A stretch of 64,000 nucleotides of DNA from Desmodesmus armatus. Taxonomy: Eukaryota > Chlorophyta > Chlorophyceae > Sphaeropleales > Scenedesmaceae. A program made the translations under genes and the position numbers. The notes below the pieces were generated by a model, which was not told the origin of the DNA, did no database searches, and saw nothing but the letters and a program-made list of their open reading frames with translations. Shown one piece after another: positions 1-12,800 of the stretch. Position 1 is the stretch's first letter, and each line of letters starts with the position of its first letter. Location of the stretch: contig VIIQ02000133.1 in assembly GCA_007449985.2 (NCBI GenBank), positions 1-64,000 on the forward strand, written 5' to 3'.

Positions 1-3000
1 TTTTTCCCGTCCACAAGACATTTTTAAGCCTGCATCATCCCCCACCTGTGCTGCTGTGAGTCCCTCTGCCTGCAGTGCAAGCATGCACCCCACCAGCTGT
101 GTGGCCGTGTCTGCTCCCTACCCCCCCCCCCCCCGCCCCCCCTCCTTGGTCTGCTTGACCCCCCCCCCCCACACACACACACACACACATACTCCGTATA
201 GCTGTGAGTCCCTCTGCCTGTAGTGCCAGCATGTGTCCCACCAGCTGTGTGGCCGTGTTCACTCCTCCCCCCCTGCGCGCGCCCTGCCATGTCTGCTCAC
301 TTTCAGCACCCCCCCCCCCCCAGCTCCCCCCCCCCATCTTCTGACCCCCCCCCCCCCCCCCCGCTCCACAAGACAGAAACATGCAGCATCCCTCACCTGT
401 GCTGCTGTGAGTCCCTCTGCCTGTAGTGCCAGCATGTGCCCCACCAGCTGTGTGGCTGTATCTGCTGGCAGCTGAGGGTCCTGCACCTCACGACACTGCT
501 GATCATACACACCACTCACACGCTGCAGCACAACACAGCACAGCACAGAACACGACAAAGCGCACAGTTGGTTCGGGTGCAGATCGTGCAACAACAAATC
601 ACCAACACAATGCAGCCTGCCCCATACAGCACAGCACCCTTAGCACCAACATGCCTTCTCAATCAGAGTGCAGGGGTGTAGACGCACAGCACACATGCTG
701 TTCCTCTGCATTCAGGCTAGCCTCTGAGCCCGCCCACAAGTCGTCCCCTTGCCCCACTGTGCCTGAAAGCCGCGCCCCCCCCCTTCTCACCTGCTCAATC
801 TCTGCATACAGGCTGGCCCAGACTTGGTTGGTGCGGGGCCCTGGCTTGATCAACCCATTGGCCTTCTTCCACTCTGCAGTCACCTGCAAGGACACAACGC
901 AATGTGGTGAGGGCATAGGAGTGATGCAAAAGCCGGCCACGCGAGGATTTGACCCTGATACCCCCCTGCAACAGGGGGCAGGGATAGATTCCTGAAGAAC
1001 GCAGGAGAAATGGACACACACTCAGTGTATACTTATTCCACTCAGCAGTCACCTGCAGGGACACAACAGGTTGCAACGTGAGCGCAGCAGGAGCTAGCAG
1101 TGCAGTGCAGTGCTGTGTATTAGTCATGTTGTAAGAGGTCGATCAGTAACGATGAAGGAGGAAGGAGCTAAGCAGTATAACGGCGGGCCTGACGACGCAG
1201 TGCAAGACCCAGGGGATGCAGGGGCTATAGCATTAGCTAATGTGGCAACTGACAACACACATACAACCAACGCAAGCAAGGACACCGCTGTCCCTCCATG
1301 GCAATCGTTTGTCTGGCAGCAGCGGCGGCAGCAGCAGCAGCAGCAGCCACCCACCTGCTCATAGTCCCGTGCCGCCCCCAGTGCTGTGACGCGCTGTGGT
1401 GCGCTGAACAGCCCCCCAAAACGCTTCAGCAGCAGCTGCACGCTGCGGATCCTCTCAGCCTTGGCTGAACGCTCTAGGATGGGACCAAACACATCACCCG
1501 CGCCATCCTGGACCTGCAAGGAGCGGAGGGGGGGGGGGAAATGGGGGTGGGGGGTGGTGGTGGGGGTGGGGTTTTTGCAAGTAATTGCTTTCGACGCTGG
1601 AGTGTGAAAATGTGCCTGTTGGGAGACGGCAGGAGGGGGATGGCGGGGGAGAGGGAGGGTGGAAGATCAATCAGACACATCACACGCACCATCCTGGACC
1701 TGCAGAGTAGTTGTGTGTTTGGGGGCGGGGTGGAGCGGTGTGTGCGTGGGGAGGGGGGGGGGTTAACGGATGTTGCAACTGGATACGTTCACGACTGGCG
1801 TGTGAGATGGCGTCATCTATAGAGCGGTTCATACGCGGGGTTTGGGGGTGGTGGTGTCAAAGGCGGGAGCAGAGTGGTGGTTTCAAAGGCGGGGGAAGGG
1901 GGGGACTGGGCGCCCGTTGGGCGGGGGGGGGGGGGGGGGAGGCCACGCAGGGGGCCGAGAGGGGGGGATGTTCAAAGGCACAGTGGTGGTGGTGGGGGGG
2001 GGGGGGGGGGGCTACCTCCTGAATGGCCTTGTAGAGAACCTCTGTGCTGAGACCGGTCTGTGTTGACTCAATGCGGTGCAGCTTGGTGTATATGTCATCA
2101 ATCGTGGTTTTGCAGCTGATAAACCGCTCGAAGTTCTGCTTCACGAGCTGCTTCAACTGCCCCGTGCTCTCCCCAAGCTCGCGTTCCAGCGCACGAACGC
2201 CCTCCGCAAGCTGGGACGTACTGCTCTGTCCGTGGAATATCGCGAGGTAAGCTTCGGGATCGAATCCCTCTTCGCTTGGCAGCAGCTTCTCCCGCGGAAT
2301 TCCCGCGCCCAGGCTACTTGCCGCTGCATGCCTGCCGCACCGGGGCCCGGTCCGAGCGGGCTGCTGCTGTAGCCGGCAGCACCTGGCGATGCTTGCGGAT
2401 CGTTGCGAGCAAGCTCCGAAAAGAACCTGCCCACTGTGCCCTTGCCCTGTGGACCGAAACACGGTGCAAGCAAACAAACAAGAAACGCAGAGCAGTGGTT
2501 TTACCCAGGGATATAACAAAGGGCAAAGTCAAGGCAGAGTTGAGTCAGGGGTGCGATGACAGCATGCCTTTCTCGGATTATACCAGGTACATGACAGCAT
2601 GCTGGCACTGGGTACGCTGTGGTGTACAGGCAGGCGCGCCAAGGCGCCAACGCTTACCAAGGTTTACCAGTGTACACCAGTAAAACCAAGTGTTGCTGAC
2701 AAAATCTACGCAAGCAATGCATAATGCACCTCAAAGGCATGCTAACACCAGGTCACCACCAACAGCACGATCGCGCAAGGAAGAGAAGGGGACAGCCGAC
2801 ACACAGGCAAGACAAACAGCGCAGCAGAGTGCCACAACCTCTCACACCTCCTCGAGTCACCACTCAAGCATGCACGGGAGATGGGGGGTGCAGACACATG
2901 CAAGGCAACGCTGAGTGTGGCCCTCTGCTCCTACTCCACACTCACCTGACGTGCGGTGGCCATTGCCTCCCTGCTGCTAGTGGGTGCCCCACCCTGCCAG

Positions 3001-3759
3001 GCTTGGCCGGCAGCACCACCACCCTGGCGCTCCTGTAGGGGGGTAGGCAGGGTGACAGGCACATGATCATCAAAGAGCAGCAGCAGGTGGTGCTGCAAGT
3101 GCAGCAAGTGGAGCAAACAGCAGCAACAGCAGCAGCAGCAGCAGCGGCGGCCGAGCCCACGGCCAGCAGCACCATTGCTGCTTCTTGCAATGTCAAGTGT
3201 CTCCCCCCCCCCCCCCCCACCCACCCCCCCCACCCTGCCAGGCTTGGCCTGCAGCACCGCCACCCTGGCGGTGCGGGGAAAGAGAGGGGATGCAGGCAGA
3301 CACACAACCTTGAGAGCAGCAGCACCAGCAGGTGCAAAGGGTGGCGCAACAACAGCAGCAGCCAGCGACTCAGCCAGTGAAGGCAGCACAACCGCTGCTG
3401 CCCGCCATCTAACTTTTGTCCCCCCCCCCCCCCCACCCTGCCAGGCTTGGCCTGCAGCACCGCCACCCTGGCGCTCCTGTAGGTGCAAGAGACAGGAGGC
3501 AGACAGACACAGGACCATCACAGCAGCAGCAGCAGTAGCAGCAGCAGGTACAGTGAGGGCAGAGAGTGAAGCACCAACAGCAGCAGCCAGCGGCTCAGCC
3601 AAAAGCGGCAGCACAACAGGTGCTTCCCGCCATCTCGATTGTGTCCTGTCCACCCCCCCCCCCCCCCATACCCAGCCGGTCCCCACCCTGCCAGGCTTGG
3701 CCGGCAGCACCGCCACCCTGACGCTGCTAGGCCGGGGAGACACACAAGCACGCCATATC

Positions 3760-3791
<32 letters not shown>

Positions 3792-3824
3792 TAGGAGGCA
3801 GGCCGACACACAACCACGACAGCC

Positions 3825-3863
<39 letters not shown>

Positions 3864-4839
3864 CCCGCTCCTTGGACAACACTCAGGTTGCCACTTGTGT
3901 CACAACGACATGACCCTAAGTATGAAGCCACGTCTCCTTCTGCCTTCATTGCCGAGAAAGTTGGCACCCCCCCCCCCCCCCACACACACACACTTCCCCA
4001 TCAGCCCACCAGCGCACCCCCCCCCCACACACACACACACTTCCCATCAGCCCACCAGCCCCCCCCCCCCCCCCCCCCCACTTCCCCATCAGCCCCCCCC
4101 CCCCCCCCCCCACCCGCGCAGCCCTCACCAGGCGTAGGTTGACGACATCTATCTTGCCAAAGCCCAGTGGGTCGTTGAGGCTGTGTGTGTGCAGCGCCAC
4201 TGCAGCGGGGTGCCATATGACTGCCTCACGCGCCTTGTCGTCTGTGGGGGCTGTGCTGGCAACACTGCTGATCAACTTGAGCACGGTCTGGGACAGCTGC
4301 TCACGATCAACCTCCTGTATTGTGTGGGAGGAGGGGGAGGGGGAGGGGAGGGGTATGCAGAGCAGCGGCATGGTGTTCATGGGTGCAGGTGTGTTGGCGC
4401 TGATGCATGACATGGAAATGGGTCCATGTGGGATCTGGAGGCTGGTTCGAGTCCAGCTTTGGATATCTGCTCCACTGTGCATTAAGTGCTTGCTTTGGGG
4501 TTGCCGCGGTACCGCCTGCTGGCTTAAACCATCTATGTTCCTGTGCTGCTTGATCCCTCAACACACATTAATTGTGCTACATGCAGAAGGGCACACCTGC
4601 CAGGACGTTGCTGCTTGTGAGGGGTCCTGCAGCTCATCAGTCCCGCCTGCTGAGCTGCCCAAGCTAGCTGCGTGCGACACTCGGGCGGGCCTCCGTCTCG
4701 CTGGGCCCCTTGCCTGCTGCTGCTGGCTAGAGGAAGGGGCTGGGCCTCCCCTGGAATACTGCTGTTCCAGGAACTGATCCCCGTCATCAGATATGAAGGA
4801 CAGGTCCGAGTGGTCTGACATCGTCGATGTGCAATTCAA
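1..4839 (-). CDS. SEC5: Exocyst complex subunit SEC5, 5' part (cut by window edge)
   Basis: SEC5 is a subunit of the exocyst, which tethers secretory vesicles at the plasma membrane. I see six exons on the minus strand: 4597-4839, 4129-4314, 2016-2446, 1355-1513, 791-883 and 397-522. Exon 1 begins MSDHSDLSFISDDGDQ (4821; an upstream in-frame Met is at 4839). Exon 2 carries DPLGFGKIDVVNLRL. Exon 3 carries FDPEAYLAIFHGQSS and NFERFISCKTTIDDIYTKL. Exon 4 carries ERSAKAERIRSVQLLLKRF. All four match the conserved N-terminal half of plant SEC5 in order. The remaining C-terminal part lies left of the window. Exon 3 is 431 bp and needs one extra base: its start reads in one frame (GKGTVGRFFSELARND) and its end in another, so a single-base deletion is likely near 2280-2360. 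All other phases close. Several introns hold copies of neighbouring exon edges. Confidence 0.88.
8..470 (-). repeat. Three copies of the 3' end of a SEC5 exon plus its donor
   Basis: The 3' part of the SEC5 exon at 397-522, encoding TATQLVGHMLALQAEGLTAAQ, recurs twice further into the intron, at about 201-258 and 8-114. The outermost copy keeps an intact donor and even the intron start. The middle copy has lost its donor. C runs and a short CA run separate the copies. Confidence 0.8.
868..1066 (-). repeat. Duplicated acceptor edge of the SEC5 exon 791-883
   Basis: The acceptor and first codons of the exon (868-895) recur at about 1038-1066 in the upstream intron. Both share CACTC-GCAGTCACCTGCA and the following GGACACAAC stretch. 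Confidence 0.6.
1489..1706 (-). repeat. Duplicated acceptor edge of the SEC5 exon 1355-1513
   Basis: About 30 bp around the exon start (1489-1520, with CCATCCTGGACCTGCA) recur at 1675-1706 in the upstream intron. Long G runs on the plus strand, C runs in the sense strand, lie between them. Confidence 0.6.
2987..3860. repeat. Minisatellite and CAG-rich tract in SEC5 intron 2
   Basis: A roughly 45-bp unit with CACCCTGCCAGGCTTGGC appears four times, at about 2987-3040, 3230-3272, 3434-3482 and 3682-3727. The units are separated by (CAG)n runs and C runs. The open frames here are compositionally simple (poly-Gln, poly-Ala or poly-Cys) and do not align with SEC5, so I treat the stretch as intronic. 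Confidence 0.7.
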
Positions 4840-5174
4840 GTATTACAACAGGCGCTCAGGGCAAGGAGGAGGGCACATGGCCCCTTCAGGACCCAGGGGA
4901 GCTTGATCCAGATCAGCAACAGCAATTATGCATCCCAGAATCCTCAGCTCGCGTCACCCCTCACAACTTTGATAAGCACCTTGATCAGCACACATCTACA
5001 TGTTGACTTCAATCTGGGCCAGATCGTTAACAACGGCCATGGCGAGGCATGCGAAGCAAACCTCCTTGGTGTACTATCGCTTCATCTTACTTGTTGCTGC
5101 CTGTATGCACTCTAAAGTCCGCTTGGAGTCCCCATACATACAGTCGGTTTGTCACCCAACACCCAAGCACATCC
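4840..5174. promoter_or_regulatory. Divergent intergenic region between SEC5 and UTP25
   Basis: 335 bp separate the SEC5 start (minus) from the UTP25 start (plus). Both 5' UTRs and both promoters must lie here or overlap the neighbours. I see no TATA box I would defend. Confidence 0.5.
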
Positions 5175-5831
5175 ATGAGCAGCAAGCTCGCCCTTCTGTT
5201 GAAGGGCAAGCGCCCAGCAGCTCCTTCTGCAGGCAAATACACTGAAACAAAACCTGCCAAACGTCAGAAACAGCAGCAGGGGATTAGCAAGCAGCAGCAG
5301 TGGCCCCCCAGCCATCAGCAGCAGCAGCAGCAGCAATACAGGAGAGGCCGTGCCGGCAACGGTGCAGCAGCAACAGCGACGAAACCCTCCGCGCAGCCAG
5401 AGGACAGTGACGACGACGATGACGGTTTTACCGTTCCTGCAGACCAGGCTTATGACACCTTGCTGGGTCTGCTGTCCCAGCACAAGGGGCAGCGGGGGGC
5501 CGTGCTGAAGCAGCATCAGGCACAGCAGCTGGGTGACAGTGATGCTTCGGAGAGTGAGGGAGGCAGCAGCAGCGACGATGAATCACTGAGCGAGAGTGAA
5601 GGCGAGCAGCAGCAGCAGCGGCAGCGGCCTGGCAAATCAAAGCAGCAGCAACAACAGTGGCAAAAGCAGCAGCAGCAGCAGCAGCGGCAGGCACATGAGG
5701 GTGAGGGAGAGGGAGGCTCCGAAAGCCCGGAGAACAGTGATGCAGAAGCAGGCGATGCGGACAATCCCCACCGGGCACCCGCAGCTGCAGCTGCTGCCGC
5801 TGGCGCTGATGCCGATGCAGCAGCTGCAGAT

Positions 5832-5876
<45 letters not shown>

Positions 5877-8800
5877 GGCGCAGATGCAGCCCCACTCCTA
5901 ACCCTCAACGGGACCGGCAGCAGCGGCCCCACTGCTGCTGTCCGCAGCACCTGGGAGGAGTTCATGGGTGCTGAGCTGAGTGAAACGCAGGTAGCCCAAC
6001 TCAGGGGGGCCAGGGGCCCTCTGGCGTGGCAGGAAGCAGAGGGACAGGATGACCCCACAGAGGGTCTGTGGAAGAGAGCAAAGTGAGTATGTTCAGTCAA
6101 GGGTTACCAAGTGTTGGCAAGTATTACGGGGTAAGTACTAGCTAGCGGCGTAGGTGGCTCGGCGCAGCTGGGGCGATGGGGCACACTGGCATCACAAGTG
6201 GCAGCAGGGGGACAGGATGACCCACCTGATGGCCTGTGGAAGAGGGCCAAGTCAGTGACTGCACCTGTTGACACTGAGAGGGTGTTCTTGTGTTGGGAAC
6301 GGGGGGAGGCACAGCTGAGGGGGGCCAGGGGGCCACTGGTGTGGCAGGAGGCAGCAGAAGCACAGGACAATCCCACTGATGGCGTGTGGAAGAGGGACAA
6401 GTGAGTAGGCATTGCGTGGGAGATGGCGGACCCTGACCAGGGTGAGGACGTTATGCCATGTTGCTGCTGTCGGTGGAACTGCTGCTGCTGCTGCTGCTGC
6501 TCCTGCTGTTGCTGCTGCTTTCATTGTCGCTGCCATCATCAACATTGCTGCTGGTGCTGCTGTTATCCGTTGTCGCCACTGCTTGCACGCAGGTGGCAGT
6601 TCACCGGTCGTGCCGGCTTCCCGCCTGCCCCCTCCCAGCTGTCAGTCTATGGTGTGAAGGACAGACTCATCTCACGCTGGCAGGAGGTGCACCAGGTGGG
6701 TGCGAGGGGGGGGGGGTCTTTGAGGCAGCTGTTGTGTGTGCCCGAGGAGGGGGTGTGGGGGGGGTGGGGGGTGCAGGGAGGGGGGGGGGAGTTGAGGGGT
6801 CTATGGTGTGAAGGGACAGACTCATCTTGCGCTGGCAGGAGGTGCACCAGGTGGGTGCGAGGGGGGGGGGTCTTTGAGGCAGCTGTTGTGTGTGCCCGAG
6901 GAGGGGGGTGGGGGGGGTGGGGGGTGCAGGGAGGGGGGGGGGGGAGTTGAGGGGTCTATGGTGTGAAGGGACAGACTCATCTTGCGCTGGCAGGAGGTGC
7001 ACCAGGTGGGTGCGAGGGGGGGGTCTTTGAGGCAGCTGTTGTGTGTGCCGAGGAGGGGGGGTGGGGGGTGCAGGGAGGGGGGGGGGGAGTTGAGGGGTCT
7101 ATGGTGTGAAGGGACAGACTCATCTTGCGCTGGCAGGAGGTGCACTAGGAGTTTTGGGGGGGGGGGTGCCGTTGGAGGCCTGGTGTGTGTAGATAGGGGC
7201 AGGGGGTGGTAGGGGGAAGCTGGTGCGGGTGTGAGGGGCAGGGGGTGGATGGAGGAGCTCACGCCCTTGGAAGGGGGGAGGGGGAACAGGCAGCATGTAT
7301 GGGCTTGTTTGAAGCTGGCAAGAGCTGCACAATGTGTGAGAAGGGGGGCTGTAATCCAATATATTAATTCAAATCACACATGATGACATTGTACCACTGC
7401 AGTTCAACAGGACACAGTCAATGTTTGTGGTGGGTGGGTGGGTGGGTTGGCTGGGGGTGGGCAGGGGGGTGGTGTGTGCGTGTGTTTTGGATTGGGGGAG
7501 GGAAAGTGGGATCTGAAGCACACAGACCCAAAACGGAAGGGGGGGGGGGATGCTATTCAAAGCACATGCTGGCAGTAGCTTGGTGGGTGTTCTGCAATGC
7601 TGCAAGATCTGCATGCGGAGCCTTCACTCTTGCGTCCTGTGTTGCATGCCCACTCCATGCCCTCTCAAATGGTGTGGTTTGCAGGAGGACCAGGCCAGGC
7701 TGGCAAGCCACGCAGCAGCGTCCACAAGCAAGGCCAGCAGCAGCAGCAGCAGTAGACGTGACGGCGACTTCAGCAGCCCCCAGCAGCGTGCGCTGTTCTC
7801 CCTGTTTGACAGCTATGCGGATGTGTTCCATGCCGCCAAGCCTTACCCTGGGGGCCCCGGCTGGGTGCCTGGTCAACCTGACGAGGTGAGGGTGTCTGTG
7901 TTTGACTTGTATACAACAAGCACAATGCTAGTCACACTTAGGGTTTTGTTTTGTGGGGGCCGAGTTTGTGCGGCTAAGCCTCACCCTGGGGGCCCGGCTG
8001 GGTGCCTGGTCAACCTGACGAGGTGAGGGTGTCTGTGTTTGACTTTGACTTTGTGTGTTGACTTGATGTTGATACTGCTACCGCATGCACAAAGACAGTC
8101 ACGGCTATGGGATATGTGTCGGGGGCATGCGTTATGCAGCGAAGCCTTACCCTGGGGGCCTGGGCTGGGTGCCCGGTCTGGCTGGTAAGGCGAGGGGTGC
8201 TTTTGTTGCTTCTAAACCTTTTGCTGTCTCGGTTTCAAGAGAAAGGCGGGGGGTGTGCGCAAGAAAGATGTTCCTGCAGCAGTGGGTCTATTGGGTCAAT
8301 ATAGTGGTACCGCTTGCCCACGGTGTGTGGGACATGCGCCACCACATCTGCATGGTTGCTGCATTCCACCGCCTCCCTGAGGGGGGAGGGGTAGACGCAC
8401 TTCTGGGTGAGCTTCCTGTGACTGTACCAGCTTTTCCCAGATCGTCCACAGCACTGATGTTTCGGTTTTCTGGTGCCTTTCTGTGCCGCAGGTGATGGAT
8501 GCGGTGCTGCTGCACGTGCTCAACCACTGTGCCAAGACGGCAGATGTGATCAAGAAAAACAACGACAGAATCAAGGGGGCGGACGCAGGTGGGTGGCGCA
8601 GAGAGTGTGTAGTAGACACAGGAAGTGTGTTTAGGGGGGGGGGGGGGTGTCCAGCAGGGCGCAAAGCAGGTTGCCAGTGTGTGGTGTGATACATGTGTGC
8701 TGCTGCAAGCGGCAAGCATCTTGCTAATACGAGTGTGTATCTAGGCACACCCATGAAATCCATTGCTACTGAAATTGACGGCTGGCTTGCGGGTGACTCG

Positions 8801-9827
8801 ATCGCCCCCCCCCCCCTCTGACCTGAGAAACTGGGGTACGACAAGTTGAAGGTCCTTTGAGGCACCCTTATGAGCCCTTGGCTTGCTGGCTAGTGCTGAG
8901 GTTTGGGGGGATCCCCTCCCAGGTTTACTGTACTGTGTATCAGGCTGCCTCTTGTCCCTTGCTGTTCCCCCCCACTAAGATGACACACTGGTTTGTCACT
9001 CTGCCTGCCCCCCCCCCCCCATCCCCCCCCATCCCTGCAGCTGCAGGTGTTGATGTGCCGCGAGACCAGGGCTTCACGCGTCCCAAGGTGCTGCTGCTGC
9101 TGCCGATGCGCAACACCGCCTACGCTGTCATCAAGCGGTTGGTGGCACTGGCCATGAAGGAGACACGCGCAGACTCGGTGCAGGTGCGCTGGTGGTTGGG
9201 GCCGTGGGGGGCAGGGGGCGGAGAGGGAGGGGGGGGCTGAATTGATGTATGGTTTGTGGGGGAGGGGGAGGGGGGTAGCGTGTTTTGTATATGTCACATG
9301 TAAAAAATATAAAGTACCATATAAAATAATAAAGATATAAAATAATATAGTAAAATCATACAAATATAAGACATAATATAAAGTTTTGGGCGGGAGGTGG
9401 TTTACTTGACATAGGCAATTGGCAAAAGGCTGATGGCACTGGCCATGAAGGAGACGCGGGCAGACTCGGTGCAGGTGGGGTGATGTGCTTTTGGAGGTTG
9501 GGCGAGGTGTGTAGGGTCCGGGGCTGGAAGGGGGGGGGGGGGCGTGTAGGTGTGACAGGATGCAGGCTGACTTTGTATAAGCAGTGGAGAAGTGTGCGTG
9601 TGATGCGACAGAGGGAGTACTTGGATACATGCAAGCTCACTCAGACTGTCCTACTAGATAGGCAAGCAACAGTGACGTAATCCATCAGTGCTGAGCAGTG
9701 CGTCGGTGGCAAGTGGAGACGCTAGACATCATAAACCTGCAGGACAAGTGCGTTATTGCGAGGTAGGCTGTACACAGACACAGACACCCAGAGACACCGA
9801 CACACATGCACCGCTCTGATGCTGGTC

Positions 9828-9871
<44 letters not shown>

Positions 9872-12800
9872 ATTACCACAGGGCAAGGAGAAGTTTGTTG
9901 AGCAGTTCATGGGTGATGAGGATGACGAGGAGCAGCAGCAGGAGCAGCAGCAGCTGGAGGCAGCAGCAGCCTTGGGGCACAAGACCAAGGGAGCACCCAA
10001 GCCAGCTGAACACAGGGCGCTGTTTGCTGGAAATCTTGACGACCACTTCAGGTGATCTTGAGGGTGAACCCTAGGGGGCATGAAGGTGTTTTGTGAATTG
10101 GTTGATTGTGACATACGTTTGGGACCCCAGGCGTCACAGTGGGGCACCTGTGTGTTGATGGCCCTTGTGTGCCACCTAGCAGCGTGCGTACATGATGCTG
10201 TGTTAGTCTGCATCTCTTCAACTTAAGCTTGTGGTACTTAGCTAATTGATTGCTGACGTCATTACAGTTCTGTGTGTCCCCAACTGTTCCCCCACTGGGC
10301 TACATGTACATTCTGGTTGTAGATCCGCATCTGTATTACTGCTGGCTGCAGCAAGCTGTTTGCAGACCCCATGCAGTCAGACATCATAGTGGCCTCTCCA
10401 GTGGGCCTCCCGACCACTAAGCTCGACACATCTGTCAGTCCCCCCCCCCCCCTTTCGCCCTGCCTTGCACACACAATCACATTCACCCACCTCCCCCCCC
10501 CCCCCCCCACGTTGCCTCCCCCTTATCACACACAGGTTGGGGATTTGCAGCACGCGTGGTCAGATCAAGCTCTTCACAGACCCCATGCAGTCAGACATAT
10601 TCAATGCCCCAGTGGGCCCAGCCACCAAGCTTCACTTGTCTGCTAATGCCCCCTCCCCCCCCCCCCCTCCCCTTGCTTTGCACACGCAATCACACTCAAC
10701 ACCCCCCCTCCTTGTGCCCCTCCCCCCCCTAACACACACAAACACAGGTTGGGTATCCGCATCACGCGTGGTCAGATCAAGCTGTTTGCCGACCCCATGC
10801 AGTCAGACATCATCATCGCTTCCCCAGTGGGCCTGGCCACTAAGCTAGCAGAGGATGCAGCAGCAGCAGCAGAAGCAGCAGCCGAGGAGGGGGGTGGCAA
10901 AGGGGGCAGGAAGGGGGGTGGTGGCAGGGGGGCAGCAGGCAGTGGTGGTGTGAGGAGTGCTGGAGGTGCTGCTGACTTCTTGTCATCGATAGAGATCTGT
11001 GTGGTGGAGAGGGCGGATGTGATGCTCATGCAGAACTGGCAGCACGTAGTCACAGGTGCGGGACGGAGAGAGAGGGGGCCCTTGGGGGGAATTGTTGTTT
11101 TTGGGCAGCAGACAATGAGCATGGGCAAGGGAGCAAAAGTGTGTTTTGAGAGTGGACGGTGTGTATGTGTGTGGGGGGGGGGGGGGGGGGGCGCACACAC
11201 CTAGACATGGCCACCATACAGCCATGGCATGACCCTTTGGGTTGAACATCACACACACCACTGCCAACAGCCGCCTACCTTGTGCCTGCCTGCCTGCTCA
11301 CCTGCCTGCTGCCTGCCCGCTTACTTGGTTGGCCATATGCCCACAGTGCTTGAGGCGTGTAACCAGCTGCCCAAGCAGCAGCACGGTGTCAACATCATGC
11401 GCGTCAAGCTGCACCTGCTGGCCAGCCAGGGGCCACTCTACAGGTGAGGTGGCGAGGGGGGGGGGGGAGTGAGTGGGGGGGTCAAGATGAGGGGGGGGGG
11501 GAGGGGCAGGGTGAGGCAGCGGTGGGGGGGGGGGGTGAGGGAGAGGGGCAGGGTGAGATGGGACATGTGTGTGTGTGTGTGTGTTTGTGTGTGTGTTCAA
11601 CAGTAAGGATACATGATAGTACACGCATGTGATCCTAGCGAGTGTGTGTGGGGGGGAGGGGGGGGTGGCTGGGGCAGGGTGAGGCAGCAGGGGGGAGGGG
11701 GGGGGGTGGAAGGACAGGTGTAAAGAGGGGGGTGAGGGGAGGGGATGAGGATGAGCTAGGGAGGTGAGGGAGTGAACATAATTTGGCTTGGAAAAAATCC
11801 AAGCAGCAATCCAAGCACCCAAGCAGAAGGATTGGTTGCCTCAAAACCCTCACTGCAAGAGATGTGGGGCTGGCTGGTGGTGTGGTGGGGCGTGCCTGGG
11901 GAACCAGCTCGACCCTCAAGCTGAGCTTGCTCCCCAGCCACCTCCCACCAATCCACCAGCCAGCCTGACCCCAGTTGCAGTGAGGGTAGGTGCAGTAAGT
12001 CTGGGGCCCCCCCATGACATGCACTTGATGGCTGTTTTTTAAACGTACAGCAGTCACCCACACGTGCATACGCGCAGGATGGTGGTGGACAGGACGGTGG
12101 GTGATATCAGAAGGCCGTGTAGGACTGCACGAGAGGGGAGACTAGTACACACAGCGCTGAGCATTTTGTGGCTAGCCAGATGGCATGACACCTGCAGCTC
12201 AAGAGCCCCCTACAGACAAGGCCACACATGGTGTACCCACCTCTGCACGACACCCCCCCCCCTCTCGCAACCCCACTACCACCCCCCTGCGCTCAGCGTA
12301 CCCTCAAATCCCCCCCCCCCCCGGGTCCTCAAACCCCCCCCCCCCCCCCCCCCCGGGGTCCAGCTGTTTTATTGCAGGCAGACCATCCTCACGTCCAGCT
12401 TTGCACCCCCCCCCCCAATTCCACTCCCCCCGCTGCTCAACCTCCCCCTTCCACCCCCACCCCCCAACTGTTGTTCTGCAGGCAGACCATCCTTACCTCC
12501 AGCTTTGCGTCCCCTCAGCTGAATGCCACCTTCAACAAGCACACCAGCAGCCACGGCGGCAAGTTCAGGCTGATGGCCACACCAACAGGGGTGCTTTCGC
12601 AGGTGGTGCCCCAGGTGCGTTTTGTCTTGATTGCCGTGTCCCCCCCCCCCCCCGCCTTCATGAACCTCGCGTACACTGCAGTACACTCTTTGTGCAATGC
12701 TCGTAAGCTCTATCCTTACACCTTTGAGTCGTTGGAGGAGGGGGGGGGGTGCTAGCTGTGGATACTTCCACTGCAAGGCGGGATTTATGTTTGGTGTGGT

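Noticed and set aside
2931..4137. Long open frames on both strands rich in Gln, Ala and Pro
   Set aside because: They follow CAG and C runs in SEC5 intron 2 and do not align with SEC5 or any family.
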